A model generated the notes under the pieces. It was not told where the DNA came from, did no database searches, and worked only from the letters and a program-made list of their open reading frames with translations. Shown here piece after piece: positions 9,766 through 17,973 of a stretch of DNA of 64,000 nucleotides. The stretch is from positions 219,701 to 283,700 of the forward strand of contig NZ_CABGGS010000034.1 of assembly GCF_902158555.1 (NCBI RefSeq), in the 5' to 3' direction. Positions within the stretch are counted from its first letter, which is position 1, and each line of letters begins with the position of its first letter. The translations under genes were made by a program, and so were the position numbers. This stretch comes from Klebsiella spallanzanii (lineage in GTDB: Bacteria > Pseudomonadota > Gammaproteobacteria > Enterobacterales > Enterobacteriaceae).

Positions 9766-10608
9766 TTAACGGGTGAGTTTTCTCTCCTGGGACGGCGGGT
9801 AGCGGAAGCGCCGCTTATAACTTTCCGTGAATCTGATGGCATTTTGAAAACCGCAGATAATGGCTATCTCATTGATGGTTTTATCCGTGGTACGTAATAG
9901 TTCCTGTGCTTTCAACAGACGAAATAGCTGCTGAAAATTCCCCGGCGTATGGCCGGTGATATCTTTAATAAATCTGAACATCGTGCGTTTAGCCATGCCG
10001 CTTTCATCGCACAGATCGCCCCAATGAATATGCCGGAGATAGTTATATTTCAGAAAATTAAGCAGATATTTTCTTCCAGAGGCATCAAGAGACTGGCGAG
10101 TGGCTCTTCGCTGCGTGCACTGGTACAGCGCGTCTATAATGCCAAAGAAGGCCATTTCGGTGGCCGAGAAATAGGCATCATCGAAATCGTCATCCTGACG
10201 ACGATTAATAACCTGGCTAAGATTAATGATCCTCTCCAAATCATCCGATGATAAAGAAACATTGTGCTGATTGTTAAGGCTGTTGTTTTTTTCTATTTTT
10301 GCAATGAGCTTGCTAACATTTGACAGGAACGCAAAAGGGCGGCTTTTGTGGATCAGGACATTAATTACCGATAAGTTGTTTGTGGATATATAGCTATGCG
10401 TGTCGGTTGTTGAGACAAAAAAGAAGTCGCCTTTATAGATAAACTGTACGTTATCGTTGATTATATGAAATCCGCTACCTTCATATACGATAACGATCTC
10501 ATCAAAGTCATGCCCATGAACTTCTTCAAGATTTTGTTGACCAAGCATAAAAAGGCAGAAGGCATGTTTTTCTGACAAGAAAAACTCGTGGCTTTGCATA
10601 ATTTTCAT
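9766..10608 (-). CDS. AraC-family regulator, RhaR/RhaS-like
   Basis: The 280-aa protein has an N-terminal cupin sensor domain, with HGHDFDEIVIVYEGSGFHIIND closely resembling the RhaR/RhaS sugar pocket, and a C-terminal double helix-turn-helix (WGDLCDESGMAKRTMFRFIKDITGHTPGNFQQLFRLLKAQELL, then INEIAIICGFQNAIRFTESYKRRF). The start at 10608 has AGGTGA about 5 nt upstream; a longer reading from 10662 lacks such a site. It lies 130 bp upstream of the MFS gene on the same strand. It probably activates the MFS-rhamnosidase-porin genes in response to rhamnose or a rhamnoside. Confidence 0.88.
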   Translation of the reverse strand: MKIMQSHEFFLSEKHAFCLFMLGQQNLEEVHGHDFDEIVIVYEGSGFHIINDNVQFIYKGDFFFVSTTDTHSYISTNNLSVINVLIHKSRPFAFLSNVSKLIAKIEKNNSLNNQHNVSLSSDDLERIINLSQVINRRQDDDFDDAYFSATEMAFFGIIDALYQCTQRRATRQSLDASGRKYLLNFLKYNYLRHIHWGDLCDESGMAKRTMFRFIKDITGHTPGNFQQLFRLLKAQELLRTTDKTINEIAIICGFQNAIRFTESYKRRFRYPPSQERKLTR

Positions 10609-11042
10609 ATTGTCACCTGCAGTAAATTGCAAACAATAACCATAGCATATCCACCTTCTCATGTTTATGAATGAAGTGTCTGGTTCTTTTTATTGGTGAA
10701 ATATTCAATTTGGTAACGTATTTGTATTTAACAACAATAGTTATGACAAGTCTATATGGCAATTTGGCACTCAGCCGTAATTACATGTGATTCAACCTTC
10801 ATTTTTTTACAAATAGGGAGGGTTCAGTGTCAGATTAGTTTTGCGATTTGCAATCAGAGTTGAAAGATTAATTAACGATCGATAATCCTTAATTAGCCTT
10901 CGAATTATTGTGGTTTATCACCAGTATGAAGACAAGAAGGGGAGATCCGTGAAGACATGGTTTTGCAGTATCAGGATTGCCTTGACGACAAATCGCGATA
11001 GACTGAACGTCCATGTGGATAATACAGGATGTTAATTTCAAA
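10609..11042. other. AT-rich intergenic region upstream of araC-type gene
   Basis: This stretch of over 400 bp holds the presumed promoter of the AraC-family regulator (minus strand) and of the small membrane protein (plus strand). It has many A/T tracts and repeated TTAATTA motifs around 10868-10894. I see no coding frame with a ribosome-binding site and no clear terminator. Confidence 0.4.
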
Positions 11043-11282
11043 ATGCATGACTCCCTCTCCCTGCTGCTAAAAGCGATCATGATTTTACTTCTTGCCCTGG
11101 GAATCTGGAGCTTTATAAGACGGAAGGCGAAAAAAGCGGTTCTGGGTATCGACCCGGCTATTGCTGAAGCTAACGCCCGCGAACGTTACCGCTGGCGTTA
11201 CGCCCAATGGGGATGGCAGACGCTACAATATATTTGTCTGCTGTATTTAGTTGCCTCAGCCCTTAAGTTCATTCTGAGTTAG
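11043..11282 (+). CDS. Small two-TM membrane protein, unknown
   Basis: This is a 79-aa protein (start MHDSLSLLLKAIM). TM helix 1 spans about residues 7-24, a basic cytoplasmic loop follows (RRKAKKAV), then a central polar stretch rich in Arg and Ala (NARERYRWRYAQWGW) and TM helix 2 near residues 57-76. I do not recognise the family. The upstream Shine-Dalgarno is weak (AGGA at some distance). Its stop codon lies only 9 bp from the convergent racemase stop codon. Similar small two-helix proteins are common, uncharacterised enterobacterial genes. Confidence 0.55.
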   Translation: MHDSLSLLLKAIMILLLALGIWSFIRRKAKKAVLGIDPAIAEANARERYRWRYAQWGWQTLQYICLLYLVASALKFILS

Positions 11283-11291
11283 GACAGCGGG

Positions 11292-12035
11292 TTACGCGCG
11301 ATTGAGTAAAGCCAGCATAGCATCATCCAGCCCTTGATTTGGCTTAAGCGGGGGAGGCGCAACGCTACCCGCCCTGGCAATACCTGAATCAAGATGATAA
11401 AGCACCTGGGCCTGAGCCACGCCGCAGGATACGCCATCTACCACCGGAACGGGGATTTTACCCGCCAGCGCTCTCGCCAGACCGGCTAATGGTGCGCCGG
11501 CAAGAATCAGGACATCGGCGCCATCATCATTCACTGCCTGATGGCAGAGCACCAGCAGGCGCTCTGCGTGCTCCAGCTGCACGCTACCGGCATCACGAAG
11601 CGGACTATCCAGATAACGAATGCTGGCAAGACGAGACAACATGCCATAGCGATCTACGCACTCGCGATACCAACCCGTGATACGTCGGGAAATGGCAATA
11701 ATCGAGAAACGGGGTCCGAGCTGCGCTGCCGTCATTAATGCTGATTCGGTCATACCGATCACGGGTACGTCCAGAACTTCTCTTAGCGGTAAAAGACCCG
11801 GATCGCCAAAGGCAGCGACCAGCAGCGCGTCGTAGCTTCCGAGCCGTTGACCTGCAATAGTGGCAACGGCGTGCCCGCCCAGCAACGCTTCAAACCGGGT
11901 TTCAATATAGGCTACGCCGCTTTGCGCGGTGGCCATAATAATTTTCGTATCCGCCGCCGCCGTTCGCCGGGCTTCGGTTTCAATCAGCGCGGTAACGCTT
12001 TGCGTAATGTTCGGATTGACTATTAATAACCGCAT
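11292..12035 (-). CDS. Asp/Glu/hydantoin racemase family protein
   Basis: This 247-aa protein of the Asp/Glu racemase superfamily is closest in pattern to hydantoin racemase (HyuE) and allantoin racemase (HpxA). It begins MRLLIVNPNITQSVT, the conserved substrate-binding NPN motif. VAAFGDPGL occupies the first active-site loop, where many relatives have Cys, and VLILAGAPLAGLA the second, also without Cys. Both expected catalytic Cys positions therefore appear substituted, so racemase activity is doubtful or altered. The start at 12035 has AGGAG 5 nt upstream. It follows the GntR gene by 34 bp on the same strand and probably shares its transcript, placing it in the hydantoin-type catabolic locus. 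Confidence 0.8.
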   Translation of the reverse strand: MRLLIVNPNITQSVTALIETEARRTAAADTKIIMATAQSGVAYIETRFEALLGGHAVATIAGQRLGSYDALLVAAFGDPGLLPLREVLDVPVIGMTESALMTAAQLGPRFSIIAISRRITGWYRECVDRYGMLSRLASIRYLDSPLRDAGSVQLEHAERLLVLCHQAVNDDGADVLILAGAPLAGLARALAGKIPVPVVDGVSCGVAQAQVLYHLDSGIARAGSVAPPPLKPNQGLDDAMLALLNRA

Positions 12036-12069
12036 TGCAGCTCCTGATAATGTCCAAGAAAATAGAGCG

Positions 12070-12801
12070 TTAGCCAAAAATCGCTTCCAGATCAACATCG
12101 GTATCGTCATCTACCGAGAGATCCAACGTGGCTTCAATATGATCAAGATGACTAATCATCAGGCGAATGGCTTCTTCTTCGTTGTCCTGTTCCAGCGCGT
12201 CAACAATAGCAGTGTGCTCATGATTAGGGCATGCCGGAACGTTCGGAGAGTCATACAACAAAATGATCAGGCAGGTCAGGGATGCTAGCTCGCGCATCAG
12301 CTTTGTCAGCGGTGCGCTATCGACCATTTGCGCAATCAACAGGTGGAACTCGCCGGATAAGCGAATAACTGCGTGTTTATCGGCCGCCTCGCGGGCCGCT
12401 CTTTCCAGGCTGATATGTTGATGTAGACGTTCATAGAGCGAACGGTCAGCTCTGGCGACCAGACTGCGTATCAAAGCAGGTTCAAGTATTCGCCGGGCCT
12501 GAAAGATGTGCCGGGCTTCTTCGATCGAGGGGCTGGAGATAAAAGCACCGCGGTTAGGAATTGTCGTTACGACGCCTTCATAAGCTAAGCGGGCCAGTAC
12601 TTCGCGAATTCGGGTACGGTTAACCTGGAAAACGCTGGCCAGCTTTTCTTCCACTAATTTCGTGCCTGGAATAAGTCGATGTTCCATAACAGCGTTGAGG
12701 ATACGTTCATAAATGACATCACGCTTGTCGCTCGTACCGAGGATTTGCCCGGCGTTGCGCGCTTTACGCGAGCGAGGAGTTTCATTGTTTTGGGTCAGCA
12801 C
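12070..12801 (-). CDS. GntR/FadR-subfamily (FCD) transcription regulator
   Basis: The 243-aa regulator starts with GTG at 12801, with AAGGA 7 nt upstream. An N-terminal winged helix (YERILNAVMEHRLIPGTKL, RTRIREVLARLAYEGVV, PNRGAFI) is followed by an all-helical FCD ligand domain with the metal-binding pattern of Asp/His residues (RRILEP, SGEFHLLIAQM, EHTAIVDALEQDN). It is divergent from the ABC importer operon, with the operator-like palindromes between them. It most likely represses that operon and its own racemase unit until the substrate or an intermediate binds. Confidence 0.9.
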   Translation of the reverse strand: MLTQNNETPRSRKARNAGQILGTSDKRDVIYERILNAVMEHRLIPGTKLVEEKLASVFQVNRTRIREVLARLAYEGVVTTIPNRGAFISSPSIEEARHIFQARRILEPALIRSLVARADRSLYERLHQHISLERAAREAADKHAVIRLSGEFHLLIAQMVDSAPLTKLMRELASLTCLIILLYDSPNVPACPNHEHTAIVDALEQDNEEEAIRLMISHLDHIEATLDLSVDDDTDVDLEAIFG

Positions 12802-12873
12802 GTGAGGATCCTTTTAAAATTGCCACTATTTATATTAGTACTGTCACAAAAAATAACAAGACTCGTATTATTC

Positions 12874-12921
12874 ATGCACTAATTTGGTTCGTTTCTGCAA
12901 AAAATCGCCAAAATAGTGCAT
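12874..12921. promoter_or_regulatory. Imperfect 14-bp inverted repeat in divergent promoter region
   Basis: The left arm ATGCACTAATTTGG (12874-12887) and right arm CCAAAATAGTGCAT (12908-12921) match at 13 of 14 positions as an inverted repeat. It contains the CACTAA half-site also found at 13089. It lies between the GntR regulator and the importer operon, so it is a candidate operator. Confidence 0.5.
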
Positions 12922-13073
12922 AAAAATGAAGGAGTAAATCGCTATTTTTTTCAATGAATAACAATAATTCCATTTAAATAAAAATATAAAAATCAACATA
13001 TTAAATGGGTTTTTTCTTTTCTAATAACAGTAAAAATCGACTTACTGCAGTTGTGGCATAAAGTCTGCATTCA

Positions 13074-13107
13074 TATTGTCACAATATACACTAAGTTAGT
13101 GACAATA
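13074..13107. promoter_or_regulatory. Nested palindromes just upstream of the importer operon
   Basis: TATTGTCAC (13074-13082) and GTGACAATA (13099-13107) form a perfect 9-bp inverted repeat. Inside it, CACTAAGTTAGTG (13089-13101) is itself a perfect palindrome with one central base. The right arm touches the AGGAGG ribosome site of the substrate-binding protein gene. This is the best GntR/FCD operator candidate. Confidence 0.55.
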
Positions 13108-13116
13108 GGAGGCTTT

Positions 13117-14142
13117 ATGTTCACTTTGAACTCACCATTCCGCATGATTATACGCACAGGTCTCATGCTATTCCTTTGCCTGGGCGCCATAACGGCGGCC
13201 CGGGCCGACGATCAAAACACCATTAAACTCGGCTATGCAAAGTGCGCTCACTGCACATCGCTCTCCCTAACGCCGGAAAATGCTACAGGAATAAAACTGG
13301 AAGCCATTCCGTTTAATACCGGCAATGACGTATTAACAGCGTTATTGTCCAAAAGTATTGATATTGCACAGGTCACCTATCTGCATTATGCCACCGCGCT
13401 CGATAAGGGATTTGAGGTTGTCGCGATATCAGGGCAGATAAGCGGAGGTTCGCAGATTCTTATTGCTAACTCGTTGCCCGTTCAGCCCGGAAATTGGCAA
13501 GAACTGGTCAAATTGATCCGTCAGTATAAAGCGGAAAATAAGCCATTCCGCGTGGCGGCATCGCGCGGCAATGCGCAGGATATTCAGATGCGCGGTGCGT
13601 TCCTGAAACACGGTATTGACATTAATAAGGACGTTCAATTTGTCAATATCCCTAACCCTGCCGATCACACCCAAGCCCTGCGCCGCGGAGAAGTGGAACT
13701 GGTGACGTCAGTTGAGCCGTTTGCTACGCAGATCCGCGACGTAAAGGCGGCGAAATTCTTTGATTATCCCTATGACCAAGCCGCAGGTAAGTTAACAAAC
13801 CTGATTATCACCCGTCCGGACGTGATTAAAGCACATCCGCAAGGTGTGCTGGAGACCGTGCGCGCTATCGTGAAGGTCAACGGGCTTATGTCCGCCGATA
13901 AAGCGCTGTTTGCCAACACCATCCAAAAAGTGACTGGCCTTGATGCGGCTATCGCCCGCGGGGCGGTCGACAATCTCTACCCCGACTATGAGATGCATCG
14001 CGCTTCGGCGGTTGCCATCGCGCAAATGATGCGCCAGCTCAAGTACATCAATAGCGATGTCAGCGAAGCGGTGGAGAAAAATATGGACTACCAGTTCCTT
14101 GAAGCCGTTACCGGCAAACCGAAGACTGAATTAGGGTATTGA
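13117..14142 (+). CDS. ABC importer substrate-binding protein, TauA/SsuA-like
   Basis: This is a 341-aa periplasmic binding protein of the NMT1/SsuA family. The signal peptide runs to about residue 29 (LFLCLGAITAARA-DDQN). The mature protein starts NTIKLGYAKCAHC and has the typical GNDVLTALLSKSIDIAQVTYL, VAASRGNAQD and RRGEVELVTSVEPFAT segments. The start at 13117 follows AGGAGG with 4-5 nt spacing. It opens a tight operon (1 bp to the permease, 3 bp from permease to ATPase). The family transports sulfonates, nitrate, pyrimidine precursors and hydantoins. With a hydantoinase downstream, a cyclic ureide or imide ligand is inferred. Confidence 0.88.
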   Translation: MFTLNSPFRMIIRTGLMLFLCLGAITAARADDQNTIKLGYAKCAHCTSLSLTPENATGIKLEAIPFNTGNDVLTALLSKSIDIAQVTYLHYATALDKGFEVVAISGQISGGSQILIANSLPVQPGNWQELVKLIRQYKAENKPFRVAASRGNAQDIQMRGAFLKHGIDINKDVQFVNIPNPADHTQALRRGEVELVTSVEPFATQIRDVKAAKFFDYPYDQAAGKLTNLIITRPDVIKAHPQGVLETVRAIVKVNGLMSADKALFANTIQKVTGLDAAIARGAVDNLYPDYEMHRASAVAIAQMMRQLKYINSDVSEAVEKNMDYQFLEAVTGKPKTELGY

Positions 14143-14143
14143 T

Positions 14144-15004
14144 ATGAAAAGCTCCGCCATGCAAAGCCGAGCGGCAGGCCGCTCTGGTAGAGCCTCAATG
14201 TTTGGTCGCATCTATCAACGCATTGAGCGTTTTATCATCCCCGTGCTGCTGATTGTTGGCTGGGAACTCTTCTCTCGTTCGGGGGTTTTACCTCGGGCGC
14301 TACTGCCAGCACCATCTCAGGTCGTCATCGCCTGGGCCGATTGGGTATTCGCCACCGATGGGAATACGCAGAATTACAGTGGCAACTGGATTTTTGACGT
14401 CGCCTCGAGTTCATATCGTGTGTTCGCCGGATTTGCACTTGCTGCCGTTCTGGGAATTGTTGTGGGTATGGCGATTGGCTGGTCGCGGACGGCTGAGAAT
14501 CTGTTCGAACCGGTACTGCAAATTTTGCGCCCTGTACCGCCGGTTTCCTGGATCCCGCTGGCAATCATTTGGTTTGGTATTGCCGATAAACCAGCGATAT
14601 TCCTGGTCTTTATGGGGTCGTTCTTTCCGGTTCTGCTGAGTACCATTCATGGCGTGAAAAGCTGCGACCGCAATCTGTTACGTGCAGGGGCCATGACGGG
14701 GGGAACGCCGGGGAAACTGCTGGTACATATCGTTTTTCCGGCGGCGCTGCCCGCTATTTTCTCCGGCTTACGTATTGCTATCGGTTCCGCATGGATGCTC
14801 ACCGTCACCGCTGAGATGGTGGCGGTGAAAAGCGGTGTTGGCTACGTGCTGTGGGATTCGTACTACTTCCTGCGCTACGACATCGTCATTGCCTCAATGG
14901 TCAGCATTGGGCTGCTGGGTTTCCTCAGTGATTACGTTATTAAGCGCATCGGCGCATATTTTCTGCGCTGGCAACGTGGTTCCACTTTACAAAAGGAAGG
15001 TTGA
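14144..15004 (+). CDS. ABC importer permease, TauC/SsuC-like
   Basis: This 286-aa inner-membrane permease of the BPD_transp_1 type has about six TM helices starting near residue 30 (FIIPVLLIVGWELFSRSG). The EAA loop that contacts the ATPase is seen around AGAMTGGTPGKLLVHIVFPAALP. The start codon lies one base after the previous stop codon, so translation is probably coupled. It forms the membrane channel with the ATPase that follows. The N-terminal Ser/Arg-rich stretch is longer than usual; a later start at the Met of SMFGRIYQ is possible. Confidence 0.88.
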   Translation: MKSSAMQSRAAGRSGRASMFGRIYQRIERFIIPVLLIVGWELFSRSGVLPRALLPAPSQVVIAWADWVFATDGNTQNYSGNWIFDVASSSYRVFAGFALAAVLGIVVGMAIGWSRTAENLFEPVLQILRPVPPVSWIPLAIIWFGIADKPAIFLVFMGSFFPVLLSTIHGVKSCDRNLLRAGAMTGGTPGKLLVHIVFPAALPAIFSGLRIAIGSAWMLTVTAEMVAVKSGVGYVLWDSYYFLRYDIVIASMVSIGLLGFLSDYVIKRIGAYFLRWQRGSTLQKEG

Positions 15005-15007
15005 GAA

Positions 15008-15772
15008 ATGGCTCTTATCACCGTGGATCGCGTGTCGCGCGTATTTGATGACCCTAAACGCTCTACCGGGGTACGGGCGCTGGATAACGTCAGCGTCTCC
15101 GTAGCGCGCAACGATTTCCTTTGCCTGTTAGGCCCCAGCGGCTGCGGCAAATCGACGTTACTGAACATGATTGCCGGGTTTGATCACCCCAGCGAGGGAA
15201 GCGTTATTGTCGGTGGGCAACCGGTCAGCGCACCGGGGGCCGACCGCGGAGTGGTCTTCCAGCAGGCGAATCTGATGCCCTGGCTACCCGTCTGGGAAAA
15301 TGTGGCTTTCCATTTGAAGATGCGTGGCTTTGGCAAAGACATTCGCCGGGAGAAAGCACAGAAATTTATCGAAATGGTCGGTCTGAAAAATTTTGAAAAC
15401 CACTATCCCAGTGAGCTCTCAGGGGGAATGAATCAGCGCGTGGGTATTGCTCGTGCGTTACTGATGAACCCCGAAGTTATCCTGATGGATGAACCTTTCG
15501 GCGCCCTTGATGAGCAAACCAAAATGGATATGCATGCCGAGCTTATTCGTATCTGGCGAGAGAGTAAGGCAACCATTGTTTTTGTAACCCACGGGATTGA
15601 TGAATCTCTGGCGCTTGGAACCCATGTCGCGGTGATGTCAGCTCGCCCGGGGCGGATCCGCGAACTGCTACCGATAGACCTCGATCGCCCACGCGATCCT
15701 ACGAGCAAAATCTTTAACGATTACAAACGCCATATTCTGTCGCTGCTACGACCAGAACCAACGGAGGAGTAA
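15008..15772 (+). CDS. ABC importer ATPase, TauB/SsuB-like
   Basis: The 254-aa cytoplasmic ATPase has Walker A GPSGCGKST (about residues 42-50), Q-loop VVFQQANLMPW, signature LSGGMNQRVGIAR, Walker B VILMDEPFGALD and switch His FVTHGIDE. It powers the importer made of the two genes just upstream. The permease stop codon is 3 bp before its ATG. The length is normal for nitrate/sulfonate/taurine-type ATPases. Confidence 0.92.
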   Translation: MALITVDRVSRVFDDPKRSTGVRALDNVSVSVARNDFLCLLGPSGCGKSTLLNMIAGFDHPSEGSVIVGGQPVSAPGADRGVVFQQANLMPWLPVWENVAFHLKMRGFGKDIRREKAQKFIEMVGLKNFENHYPSELSGGMNQRVGIARALLMNPEVILMDEPFGALDEQTKMDMHAELIRIWRESKATIVFVTHGIDESLALGTHVAVMSARPGRIRELLPIDLDRPRDPTSKIFNDYKRHILSLLRPEPTEE

Positions 15773-15778
15773 GCCGCA

Positions 15779-15817
15779 ATGAAAACCAAGAACAACGGGG
15801 AGTATCAGTATGACTAA
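15779..15817 (+). CDS. 12-codon upstream ORF overlapping next gene start
   Basis: An ATG at 15779, 9 nt after GGAGGAG at the end of the ATPase gene, opens a 12-residue frame (MKTKNNGEYQYD). It stops at 15817, overlapping the start of the next gene by 8 bp. The main gene's GGGGAG site lies inside this frame. It may couple translation across the junction; it could also be chance. Confidence 0.3.
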   Translation: MKTKNNGEYQYD

Positions 15818-16535
15818 GCGGATCCGGCTGGGGATACTTACGCCGTCGTCAAATACCGCGCTTGAGCCGCTGACCCAGTCGCTGATCGCTGATTTTCCGG
15901 AAGTCAGCGTGCATTTTTCCCGATTCCGCGTGACTGAAATCGCACTTAGCGATAAGGCGCTGGGGCAATTTCAATGCGAACAGATCATCGAAGCCGCGCG
16001 ATTGCTGGCGGATGCGAAAGTCGATGTCATTGGCTGGAGCGGCACATCTGCGGGCTGGCTGGGCTTTGATGCCGACGTTGAGCTATGTGCCGCCATCACC
16101 CGGGCGACCGGAGTTCCGGCAACAACATCGGTTCTGGCTTTGAATCGCGCTCTGGCTCTCTGGCAGGTTCGTCAGCTTGGTCTGGTAACGCCGTATCTGG
16201 CCGAGGTGCAGGAGCGCATCATCGCTAATTATGCGCAACTAAACATTGACGCCAGACATGAGAGCCACCTGGCGTTACAGGATAACTTTTCCTTTGCTGA
16301 AGTGGACGAAACCACGCTGGAACAGCAAATCGCTAAGGTTGTTGCATTGGGGGCGCAAGCCGTCACCACGTTTTGTACCAATCTGAACGCCGCGCGTAGC
16401 GTTACGCAGTGGGAGCAGGAATTTGACGTTCCCGTGTTTGATACCGTAGTGACTGTGGTGTGGGATATGTTGAAAATGATGGGCGTCGATACGCGCCGTG
16501 CTACCGGCTGGGGTCGGTTGATGGCGGAGGGATAA
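15810..16535 (+). CDS. Arylmalonate decarboxylase/maleate isomerase family enzyme
   Basis: This 241-aa protein belongs to the Asp/Glu racemase superfamily. The N-terminal LGILTPSSNTALEP motif is that of maleate isomerase and AMDase. Where maleate isomerases and racemases have their first catalytic Cys, this protein reads GWSGTSAGW (GTS at 78-80), which resembles the dioxyanion pocket of arylmalonate decarboxylase. The second Cys is kept (TTFCTN, Cys189; AMDase uses Cys188). One Cys only suggests decarboxylation of a malonate-like acid, or a one-sided isomerisation, rather than racemisation. It lies between the importer and the hydantoinase, 1 bp from the latter, so it should act in the same pathway. 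The substrate is unknown. Confidence 0.78.
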   Translation: MTKRIRLGILTPSSNTALEPLTQSLIADFPEVSVHFSRFRVTEIALSDKALGQFQCEQIIEAARLLADAKVDVIGWSGTSAGWLGFDADVELCAAITRATGVPATTSVLALNRALALWQVRQLGLVTPYLAEVQERIIANYAQLNIDARHESHLALQDNFSFAEVDETTLEQQIAKVVALGAQAVTTFCTNLNAARSVTQWEQEFDVPVFDTVVTVVWDMLKMMGVDTRRATGWGRLMAEG

Positions 16536-16536
16536 T

Positions 16537-17973
16537 ATGCAACCGTTCGATACCGTAATTCGCCGTGCTCGAGTCGTGACCGCCGCGGATATATTCACCA
16601 GTGATATTGGCATTATTGATGGGCGTATCGCCGCGTTGGGCATGGAGTTGCCACCGGGTAAATGCGAGATTGATGCTGCCGGGCGCTATGTGACGCCTGG
16701 AGGGATAGACAGTCATGTGCACTTAGACCAGCCGAGCGAGGATGGGGCGGTGATGGCTGATGATTTTCTCAGCGGCACGCTCTCGGCCGCATGCGGTGGA
16801 ACGACGACCGTCATTCCATTTGCCTGCCAGCAAAAGGGAGGTTCGTTGCGCGAGGCCGTCGAAGATTACCATCGCCGGGTAGGTGATAAACCGGTGATAG
16901 ATTACGCCTTCCACCTGATTGTGACGGACCCAACGCCCGATGTGCTGGAAAATGAACTACCGGCGCTGATCGCCGAGGGGTACACCTCGTTTAAAATCTA
17001 TATGACCTACGATGCGCTTAAGCTAGGCGACCGGCAGATTCTTGAAACGCTGTCGCTGGCACGTCGTGAAGGCGCGATGGTGATGCTACATGCTGAGAAC
17101 AGTGATTGTATCGCCTGGCTGACGGATCGCCTGCTGGCGGCCGGTCTGCACGCGCCGCGTTATCATGCCGTCGCTCGTCCAATGCTTGTTGAACGCGAAG
17201 CAACCCATCGGGCAATTGCCTTTGCTGAACTGGTTGATGTGCCAATCCTTATTGTTCATGTATCAGGTCGTGAGGCGGTGGAACAGGTCCGCTGGGCGCA
17301 AAGCCAGGGCCTGAAGGTTTATGCCGAAACGTGCCCACAGTATCTGTTTTTAACCGCCAATGATCTGGGCTGCGATGACAGCTTTGAGGGCGCACGCTGC
17401 ATTTGTAGTCCACCGCCGCGGGATGCTGCCAACCAGCAGGTTATCTGGGACGGCCTGGAAAACGGTGCTTTCGAGATCTTTTCCTCAGACCACGCTCCGT
17501 ATCGATTTGAGGGGCCGGATGGTAAGAAAGCGCACGGCGAACAGGCGTCCTTCGATAAAATTGCTAATGGGATCCCCGGCGTTGAGACCCGGATGGCGTT
17601 GCTGTGGTCGGAAGGTGTACGAACAGGTCGAATTACGCCGCAGACCTTTGTCGCGCTAACATCAACCCATGCGGCAGAACTTTACGGTCTCTATCCGCGT
17701 AAAGGCAGCATTGCTATTGGCGCTGATGCCGACCTGGTTATCTGGGATGATGATCGGGTATTTACGCTGACCAACGACATGCTGCACCACAATGTCGATT
17801 ACACCCCCTATGCCGGTATGCAGCTAAGTTCCTGGCCCGCGATGACGTTCTCGCGCGGGGACATTGTCTGGGATGGCGAGCCGCGAGGAGAGCAGGGACG
17901 CGGACAGTTTCTGGCCTGTGAACGCCCTGGCCCGGCTCAGATCCGTCGGCGTAAAAGCGAGCTACCTTTATGA
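16537..17973 (+). CDS. D-hydantoinase/dihydropyrimidinase
   Basis: This 478-aa cyclic amidohydrolase has all ligands of the binuclear metal site: His60 and His62 (DSHVHLDQP), Lys153 to be carbamylated (TSFKIYMTYD), His185 (MLHAEN), His241 (IVHVSG) and Asp318 (SSDHAPY). Length and motifs fit the hydantoinase/dihydropyrimidinase group, which opens five- or six-membered cyclic ureides or imides to N-carbamoyl acids. No N-carbamoylase gene is present in the operon, so the next step must differ from the classical hydantoin route. The gene follows the AMDase-like gene by 1 bp and overlaps the hydratase gene by 4 bp. Confidence 0.9.
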   Translation: MQPFDTVIRRARVVTAADIFTSDIGIIDGRIAALGMELPPGKCEIDAAGRYVTPGGIDSHVHLDQPSEDGAVMADDFLSGTLSAACGGTTTVIPFACQQKGGSLREAVEDYHRRVGDKPVIDYAFHLIVTDPTPDVLENELPALIAEGYTSFKIYMTYDALKLGDRQILETLSLARREGAMVMLHAENSDCIAWLTDRLLAAGLHAPRYHAVARPMLVEREATHRAIAFAELVDVPILIVHVSGREAVEQVRWAQSQGLKVYAETCPQYLFLTANDLGCDDSFEGARCICSPPPRDAANQQVIWDGLENGAFEIFSSDHAPYRFEGPDGKKAHGEQASFDKIANGIPGVETRMALLWSEGVRTGRITPQTFVALTSTHAAELYGLYPRKGSIAIGADADLVIWDDDRVFTLTNDMLHHNVDYTPYAGMQLSSWPAMTFSRGDIVWDGEPRGEQGRGQFLACERPGPAQIRRRKSELPL

